64,000 bases of DNA, from the NCBI GenBank assembly GCA_947044405.1, contig CAMRHE010001106.1:1-64000 (forward strand), in the 5' to 3' direction. The position numbers and the translations under genes are program-made. The DNA is from Leptodactylus fallax (Eukaryota; Chordata; Amphibia; Anura; Leptodactylidae). Each line of letters begins with the position of its first letter. Positions within the stretch are counted from its first letter, which is position 1. The notes under the pieces were generated by a model. That model made no database searches, was not told the DNA's origin, and was given only the letters and a program-made list of their open reading frames with translations. Shown piece by piece: positions 56,491-64,000 of the stretch.

Positions 56491-58784
56491 AGCAATCTGA
56501 AAGAAACTAGATTTGAAGCAGCTAGAAAAGAAAAAATAGACGGTGTCCATAGTGCAGGTAACCCTGGGTTGGCAGTGGTACAGGGGAACATGGCAGGAAT
56601 TATGCTGACCTGGGAGAGATGTGCTAATAAAAGGCACAAGTCTGTGTAGCGCATTTCATATAGGGGAGGGTGCGGTGGACCTAGCTGTGTTTATAACATT
56701 ACTGGCCTGACGAATGCATCCATCCGATGATGAAACCAGTTGTCACACTAAAGGACTAAGACTTTTGCACTATACCTCTGTGTCACAACTCCTTTTCATC
56801 TCAAAATTTCACACTCTGCAATTTGGACTTAATATTCATGCCAGATTCATGTCACACTATGTATGAACTGTGAGGGTCACAAATCACCCCCTTATTACAA
56901 ACCGATAACAGATCCCTCTGTCACACCCCACAAAATTTGCCAGACTATTTCTTGACCTGTTGTAAATAACTTCCCTACTTATATTGCATTTTGTTATTCC
57001 AAGATCCTTTTGAAGATCCATGTCTTCTGTATGTATAAAACGTCTGTGAATTTTCAGTTTCTAGTATTACACCATGTCTGAAGAAGAGAGCTAGCACTCT
57101 CGAAAGCTTAATATCAAATATACTCAGTTAGCCTCTAAAAGGTATCGCCTGATTTCTTCTCTCTTCCACTACTTTCTATGGCTGACACAGTACAACATTA
57201 TACTACCTTTTCATCTCCAGCAGTGCTCATACAGTACCCCAGTATTTTTGTTTTTATTTCCTATCTAAAATACTCATAATCCCTGATCCAGGGGACTCAG
57301 ACAACTACAGATTTACTTGGACAATAAGACAGTGTTGGCGCTTATTTGGCATCAAGGGACACGAGGTACAATCTCCTTCAGGACCATACATTAAGGAAAG
57401 AAATCTGAAAATGCTATCTGTAGTACACTCCAAGGGAGACTTCCTATAAAGAAAACCTTTAGTCCCTGGAGAATGGATCCTGTTGAACCAAGCTTTGAAC
57501 CTGGTCACCAGACTTGGAGTTTCCAAGACCTATGGTATTTGCCACTAAGAGAAATTGAAAGGTTCAACAGTTTTGCCCATAGAGCATCAGAGACCAGTCC
57601 ATAGCTGGACATGCTATAGCTATAAAATGGTCTTACGTGAATTAAGCATTTCCACCATAGCCTATCATTCCTCAGGTTCTTCAAATGGTCCAGAATCATC
57701 TAGAGTAATTCAGAGAGTCCCTTAGTGGCCAAGCAGTAGTTAGTTCAATATGCAACAAAAAACGAGTGCTAAAGGACCTCAATAATGTTTTCTGTTCCCA
57801 GATCTCCAGAACCAGGACCCAGTTCTACCTAGAGATCTGGAGAGGACTTGAAGAAGAAAGGTCTTTCACATAAGGTAGAAAGGTCTATCAGATAAGGTAG
57901 AAAGGTCTATCATATAAGGTAGTAGCTACTCCTTTGTTACTCAGTTGTAAACCTTCTACAAGATATATTTACTCTAAGGCTCATGCCCACAACCGTATTT
58001 TTGGTGTGTGTGCTATACAAAAACATGTTTTTGAAATTTCATCAATCTGTAAAAAAGTATTACAGGGGATATGTCACTAACATGGCACCTAAGAAGTACT
58101 CTCTAGCACCAAAAAACGTATCTATATAACTACTACATCAACACGGGAAAGGGGAAGTTCACAAAAATTCTGTTTCCCGGAATGAATTATGAGGTTGGAC
58201 ACTTTACAGCCAAAGGGATTATAAGTGTATTGTTCATTAAAAACATTTTTGTGAACTTCCCGACCGAGTCCCTTTGTTCCCAGACACAGTAGTAGTGTCT
58301 TTCTTTGTTTAATATACAGTCCAGATTTACTAATAGTTAGACAGTCTGTATACTGTATACACCAGATTTATCACAGTGACAGCTGGATGATAAATCTGGT
58401 GCATCTTTAGACAGTCTAGTCTACATTTATACCAACTTTTAGCTGGTTTACTTTGAGCATTTTGACACATTTTTGGCGCATTTTCAGCTATGCCTGTTTT
58501 CTGAGAAGCCACACCCACATGTCTGGCAAGTCAAAAGATTTTAGACCAAACTAAAGATGCACACTTAAATGGTCTAGTCAGGGCAGCCTGCGGGCCCCTG
58601 GCTTCTACAGTCACTTGACAAAATGTTTCCATGGTTAATAAAGGATGTGTTATTTCTCTTGGAATTCCAGTTAGTCAAGACTTTTTGGTGCTGTTTTGTT
58701 TGTACAGTTGTATCTGTTACTAGAGCTATCAGGACATCTTATCTATATGTCCAAGTATGAAGAAGACTATGGAGATAGTGTTCT
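56491..58784. other. Non-coding; one dispersed-repeat motif, no gene
   Basis: 57075-57160 (TCTGAAGAAGAGAGCTAGCA...CTCGAAAGCTTAATATC...AAAAGGTATCGCCTGATTTC) is a motif seen in dispersed vertebrate repeats. Two - strand frames at 57305-57699 show no family I recognise. A short fragment of the 43690-44110 repeat lies inverted at 58700-58750. Confidence 0.45.
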
Positions 58785-59150
58785 TAAGGCCGGGGTCCCA
58801 TGTGGCATAAATGCCGCAGTTTGCCCCGGCAGAAATGCAGCGAAAAAAAAACGCAGCGTTTTACAGTCACAGCAAAGTGGATACGGGATTCTAGTGAATC
58901 CCGTCCCCACTTTGCGATACAATACGCTCTGCGGACACACTGCAATTTTCAAAACCGTCGAGGTTTTGGAAATTGCAGCATGTCGATTATACCTACGGCA
59001 GTTTCCATATAGATATAATTGAAGCAGAAAGTCCGCAGAGGAAACCTCTGCAAACTTTCTGTGCAAAGCGCTGTGGAAAGAACCACAATGCGTTGGCGCC
59101 GTGGTTTTTACCGCAGTGCTTTCTTGCACTCTGGAGCCTTAGCCTAATAG
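58785..59150. mobile_element. MITE-like palindromic element
   Basis: Left TAAGGCCGGGGTCCCATGTG and right GGAGCCTTAGCCT ends, with internal complementary pieces (AAAACCGTCGAGGTTTT, GGATTCTAGTGAATCC, AGAGGAAACCTCT). Non-coding; resembles 'high GC, CGCAGCG' amphibian MITEs. Confidence 0.55.
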
Positions 59151-59227
59151 TATTTTATTGGACCTCATCGGTTACATGGGGCATGCTGATGTCATAGCAC
59201 TTTTACTCTCCTCCCCTGGGCTGCCAT

Positions 59228-59360
59228 TTATTATACTCTGGGGTTTGTTAGAGACCCCAGAGTATAATAACTATTCGTTGTGGCAAACGTTTGACCGAAG
59301 CCAAAATTTTTGCTAAGTTCCTAATGAACAAGGCTCATTATGAATCAGTTCGGTCATCTC
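59228..59360. repeat. Dispersed repeat end with long hairpin
   Basis: TTATTATACTCTGGGGT...ACCCCAGAGTATAATAA (59229-59271) is a near-perfect hairpin. It is followed by TTCGGTCATCTCTAGTG, as at the right end of the 39471-39983 element. Confidence 0.75.
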
Positions 59361-59798
59361 TAGTGTATACATTGCTTACCTATATTTGCTATTTTCCAGA
59401 CATGAAGCACTCTTCGTTTTTGCTTTATTAGGTAACCTCCTCATAGTACAGTATATATCGCTTAATGGCCCACACACTGTATGATTTCCCCTTAGTGGCC
59501 CCCACAAATGTAATGTCCCCTTAGTGGCCTCACACAGTATAGCACTTTATATACTCGGGTGATCCAGATGCACGACAACTTTGCCATTATGCTGTCTCCA
59601 TATGCATCTGCTGCCTTGGTGATCACTTTTTATTGAACACTCAATGCAATACAGTGTATGAGACAGCATAAAGTACAGGACAGAAATAGTGGTACATATT
59701 GTATAATAAAACATATTTGCAGGTTAGTCAAATTAAAACTTTTATGTATTTTTACGCCTTTGCATAGTTCCAAAATTTGGCACAAATGATATTCCAAA

Positions 59799-60861
59799 CT
59801 AACAATATAATAAGCAACCTTTGCACAAGTAATAAAGGAACCAAATGTAGTAAATGGACAATGCACTTAGAGGAGTTATCAAAGTCATTATAGGGAGATT
59901 TTGTTGTATTCTGAAGGGAGACAATGAGCTATTATGCAGAAGTTTCCAGTCTTCCAGAAAGTTCAACTCGGGAGAGGAATGGGTTAATGGCGAAACATAC
60001 CATGCCTCCCATACCTTTGCAAATGTTTGTGGGCAGCTACTATTAACTAGTATCTTCCATTGCCCCACAATCGTAGCTTGTCACCCATCCACCTGAGCGC
60101 TATGGCCTTTCTGGCAAGGAATAAAGATTCTCGCAAGAATATTCTCACATGATGTGGCCATTCCGACTCCTCCAAGAGGTTCAACAGCCAGACCCTCGGG
60201 GTAGCCGGAATTGGGATCATAATAATGCTGGATAGTGTGGTAATAACTTCTCTCCAGAATAGACCTATACTGGGGCAATCCCAGGCCATGTGCCAAAAGT
60301 CAGCATGTGGTCTAGCGCATCAGTGACACCTCACCCCTCAGAATGAGACCCATCATAGGTAAAGGTACTGGAGAGAGGTAGCACTGGAGTACAAAGTATA
60401 ATTGTATCATTCCATTGTTATTGGCCGGGGATACATATAACGACAGCTCCAGTGCTTCTTCCCAGTCTTCTGCTGAGAAGTCATGGAGTTGTGTTCTCCA
60501 TTTGTCCTCCATTGCAAGTTGCGTGGATTCCAGTTTAGTCCCCAAGAGATGAGTATACAGAGCCGAGATTAGTCCCTTGTGGACCTTGGGAGGTAAATAT
60601 CCCTATCAAGGGGTAATCTGATACTAGTTCTTGCCTTGACGGAAATTGACTGTTAAGATGGAGATATCTATAGAATGAGGTGCGAGGCAGTTGGTAAGCG
60701 TATTGCAGTTGGGAGTAGGACTTTAGAGCGTTATCATGATGTAGGTAACCCATTGTGAGTATGTTGTGAGACACCCAGAAGGTAGATTCTGCCATGGTTT
60801 GTACGTGGGGAAACATAAAAGGACTCAGGGGGCAATACATGGTAGTGTTCAATCCGATCAT
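59799..60861 (-). pseudogene. L1-clade LINE ORF2 C-terminal fragment
   Basis: On the - strand, broken into several frames: LPRTSFYRYLHLNSQFPSRQ, then NNNGMIQLYFVLQCYLSPVP, then MAWDCPSIGLFWREVITTLS, then LARKAIALRWMGDKLRLWG and VWEAWYVSP. The (H)MxWDCPxxxxFWxEV block and the RKAIALRW block are typical of the ORF2 C-terminus of L1-type (including Tx1) non-LTR retrotransposons. The RT catalytic domain lies further upstream and is not in this fragment. Frame changes near 60540 and 60295 and the 5' truncation mark a dead copy. Confidence 0.82.
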
Positions 60862-61189
60862 CCATTTTTACATGGGGAAATGTGTAGGAACTTTATTTTT
60901 GGAACAATTTTACCTAACTAGGAACCATCTATCATATGAGATAGAGGATCTTGGAGTATACTCTTGTCATTCACACTGCAAGTGTTTTCAGATTAGGAAT
61001 ATAGTGTTCTTTGACACACATTGATGACATGAGGGTGGCGTCTTGTATGGAATTGACCACTCGGATAATATAAGGAGAACTAACCATATATGTATATGAG
61101 ATTTACTTTTGGATATGTGGTGTCCTTGTATCCTTCCTGGAGACATTTTCATGAGTCTGGGTGAATTATTTTAATAATAATGTGTGGCG

Positions 61190-61207
61190 TGTGTGTGTGT
61201 GTGTGTA
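61190..61207. repeat. (GT)n microsatellite
   Basis: GTGTGTGTGTGTGTGT followed by a G-rich tract. Confidence 0.9.
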
Positions 61208-61355
61208 GGAAGGGGGAAGGGATGGGGTGGGGGGTTTTATCCTATACTTTATACCTTCAATCTTCTCATACCTATCTCCCTTTACCTAGTTCTGGTAACT
61301 TGAGGAAAACAGCTGATTGTTATTAGCACCACAAAGGATCACTGTACCCTACTAA

Positions 61356-61581
61356 TGCTGGTTCACATCTGCGCCAAAGTCTCCATCGCAGAAACCACCG
61401 AAAATTGGTGGAGAGGAAAGTCTTGCGGTGTCTCCGCTGCTTTCAGATCGAAAGAGGCAGACACCCGGTGGTCCCCATTATAGTCAATGTGGTCCACCAG
61501 TGTCCTTGTGTAACTATTGTCTGTTCGGGTCCCCTGGCAGACCCAAATGATGGAGACCACAACACTAGTGTGAACCTAGCA
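61356..61581. mobile_element. MITE with TGCTGGTTCACA ends
   Basis: TGCTGGTTCACATCTGCGCC at the left, TGTGAACCTAGCA at the right, inverted. Matches a hAT-like MITE type common in frogs (recalled). A further copy starts at 63951. Confidence 0.7.
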
Positions 61582-61789
61582 TAGCAAAGGGAATGATAAC
61601 ACCTAGTTATCAATCTATTTACAGTATATCTATTCATAAGGAATAACAGAGGGGCAGTGCAATGCAAAGTAATATTATAAGATACCATAGAATTGTTATT
61701 TTATGGGAATAAAAGTATTTACTAAAGCAGACATACTACGAGAGGAGACAGTTCCTCTTTATATGACTGCATACATTTTACAGAATGGA

Positions 61790-62115
61790 GTAGTACGGCT
61801 ACCACAGTAGTTTGGAGGGAAGGTGGATGAGGAGACAACTGATAAGAAATGGACCATCAAGTACATCTGGTGCTTATCTATTCCGTTAACTTACTCAATA
61901 GATGTCAGTGAAATAACTTTACTCAATTTACTCAATAAGCAAACTGACTTATTAGATTCCATACCAAATAAGGTGGCAGACAAAGCAGATATATGTAATA
62001 AAAGTCATATGACACCTCCATACACTGTGCTGCTGCCATACTGATAAGAACGTCACAGTCTACTTCACATTAGGACATATAGATAAGATAGCTCTAGTAA
62101 CAGATACAACTGTAC
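61790..62115. repeat. Dispersed repeat shared with 43690-44110
   Basis: Same block order as the first copy with small insertions and deletions. Confidence 0.8.
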
Positions 62116-62176
62116 AGACAAAGCAGTACCCAAATATCTACAATAAGGTGCCTTGTAAAAAGTAGGCTATAACAGT

Positions 62177-62500
62177 TAGACTCACCTTGCCTTACCTCTC
62201 CTGGGCATCCTTGTGGTGTCCGACAGTCCCCCAGTGTCTTCTTCCTTACTCTGACTGACATCTCATGCTCCGGGGGCACCGCTGAGGCCCACAGGCCCAC
62301 AGTCCTCAGCGGTTATGTCAACCAGAGGCCAGAAGAGGACCCCAGGAGGCTGTTGGACTCAACAAGGATGCCCAGGAGAGCTGAGGCGAGGTATGACTGT
62401 TTGTTATTTTTGTTCACCTCACCTCACCCCAGAGTATAATGATCGTAGGCCCAGGGGAGGTAAGTGAACATAAAAACCAGTATTACTTACCTCCCTCGGG
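62177..62500. repeat. Dispersed repeat copy with CCAGAGTATAATGATCG
   Basis: Core similar to 23150-23340; the end CCCCAGAGTATAATGATCGT and GACATAAAAACCAGT-type sequence resemble 17165-17220. Confidence 0.65.
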
Positions 62501-62549
62501 GTGTTCCGGCACGACTTCCTGCTGTCTTTGGGCCTCTTAAGTGACGTTA

Positions 62550-62720
62550 CAGATGCCGTGGGACAGTATACTGTGTACAGGGGCTCTATGGGACATTATA
62601 CTGTGTGGAGGGACCTCTATGGGACATTATGCTTTGTGGAGGGGCCACTATGGGACATTATACTGTGTATAGGGGTTGCTATGGGACATTATACTGTCTG
62701 GAGGCCAGTTTGGGACATTA
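62550..62720. repeat. Minisatellite related to 17430-18075
   Basis: About five to six units of GGGACATTATACTGTGTGGA plus GGGGCCACTAT. Both loci lie next to the same dispersed repeat. Confidence 0.88.
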
Positions 62721-63950
62721 TAGTGAAATTAAGTGAAATTATTATACTGTGGGATCTCTTCAGACCAGTGGAGGTAAAAAAAATAAAAAACATGTATGCT
62801 CAATTTCCCTCACCTCTTTTGGGCATCCTCGTTGCGTCCCACGCTTTCTCTTGGTCTCTTGCTGTTTTTCACTGCTGTCCGAATAAAATCTTAGGATGCA
62901 AAAAGTAAAAACAAATTCCCTACATTTCCGTATTACAGAATCCCATAGCCAGGTATGATGCTCCCTGCTAGACCATATTCTCCCATGGAATCTATACTTC
63001 CAAGTTCAATGGAACATACTATAGTTTTTTGTTTGTTTTTCTTTCATAGGGGTTAAAGGACATTTTTAGATATGGGGGTGAAATATTTACACACTCACAG
63101 TTATCCATTGCAATATATTACTATTGAATGGACATGCACAAGATTTACTGAATGAGTTTAATAATGAGTAATAATAATTAATATTTTTTTCTGTACTGAG
63201 CCATTCTTAATACTTCCTCTTTATAACCAGTAGTAATTATAAGGAAATTGCACACGTATGGGTCACACACAAAAACCACAAAAACACTCCCACCAATTTC
63301 ATATCAGATTTATCTCTGCATAAATAGTAGTAACTGCCACAAGTCTCTACACTGCAAGGATAGCCGCATAGCCTACAGTGCAAGAATAACCGCAGAGCCT
63401 ACAGTACAAGGATAACTGCAAACCCATACCATGGCTAGTGAGTATTATCTGGTTAGTGGCTGATACCATTAGATAGCAGATAAATCATTGTTTAGATACA
63501 AAAAAATTATATGTCCAAAAAGAGGTCAAAAAGCTGCTTTGGTAGCATAGTATTGGAGTATATTGGTAGTAGAGCAGGAGTTCACATTTGTACAACATGT
63601 TTGATTTTCTTTGCATGTACTTAGTGTATCAGGATATAGCAAGTAACCATTAGGCACCATAGTGAAGCTGGGAATGGGGTTCTACTCCACCAGCACATGG
63701 AAGACTTATGATTATTTTGGTTTTTCTTTAATGGACATCACTGTAGCTACAATGATGATTATGTTTATAACCGTCATGGATTGAGCATACAAAGATACAT
63801 GACAGCTCTTCCAGTGTTAGGTTTATCACTTGCTAAAATTAAAGGGGCTTTTCCATGAACATAACCATATTTAAACTTTAAGATATCTAAAACTTAAAGG
63901 TTTTTGCAAATATAAATTTTGCTGAGTTTTTTTCTTTAACCATCTTACTC
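62721..63950. other. Non-coding; nothing recognised
   Basis: No gene. A short triplicated AAGGATAGCCGCATAGCCTACAG-like motif at 63355-63425. Confidence 0.5.
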
Positions 63951-64000
63951 TAGGTTCACACCTGCACCTAGGTTTCTGTTTTTCGGGTACATTTGGGGAC
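63951..64000. mobile_element. MITE start, cut by the window end
   Basis: CTAGGTTCACACCTGCACCT matches the left end of the hAT-like MITE type at 61356. Confidence 0.6.

Noticed and set aside
57305..57699. Two - strand frames possibly from a retroelement
   Set aside because: I could not match them to any RT, recombinase or host family by motif, so no function is claimed.
1..64000. tRNA, rRNA or snRNA genes
   Set aside because: No convincing cloverleaf, box A/B pair or conserved small-RNA sequence was seen on either strand.

Overview
This is vertebrate nuclear DNA, most probably from a frog or other amphibian. It has spliced genes with GT-AG introns and a dense, nested load of Ty3/gypsy, piggyBac, Tc1/mariner and L1-type elements. 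Several short palindromic repeats resemble MITEs common in anuran genomes. No prokaryotic gene organisation is present. The species call is inference from repeat content.

The only host gene I can support is the 3' half of a transglutaminase gene on the + strand. Five collinear exons lie at about 12915-13161, 15183-15547, 19041-19199, 20307-20440 and 24489-24801. The last two join in phase and are clean, and the final exon adds an unusual Glu/Gly-rich acidic tail. The first three carry frameshifts and stops, so the locus is either a decaying pseudogene or badly assembled. A piggyBac element sits in its last intron, and a young gypsy element (24887-32291) begins about 85 bp after its stop codon.

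Layout. 1-2500: 3' end of a gypsy element whose pol ends with RNase H (Gmr1-like order), split by an inverted solo LTR. 2515-3885: 36-bp minisatellite. 3917-11344: gypsy element 'A', copy 1, damaged and 3'-truncated. 12.9-24.8 kb: transglutaminase exons with intronic repeats and piggyBac. 24.9-32.3 kb: gypsy element 'C'. 32.5-34.2 kb: 17-bp minisatellite containing an 89+9+89 nt hairpin. 35.4-37.3 kb: DD37E Tc1/mariner element nested in an amphibian-type MITE. 38.4-44.7 kb: foldback element, solo LTR, MITEs and Tc1 remnants. 44776-52932: gypsy element A, copy 2, full length with intact gag and pol, LTRs differing at two positions by eye and a 4-bp target duplication, inserted into a Tc1 transposase. 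53-64 kb: low-complexity DNA, MITEs, an L1 ORF2 fragment on the - strand and minisatellite pieces.

The most interesting item is the gag/pol junction of element A. Both copies carry a GTTAAAC heptamer in the gag frame, an 8-nt spacer and a 7-bp GC-rich stem. That is the layout of a programmed -1 frameshift signal and explains how an out-of-frame pol is expressed. Caveat: two patches (about 24880-25075 and 53086-53345) look like uncorrected sequence, and many frameshifts fall in homopolymers, so some 'broken' genes may be assembly errors.
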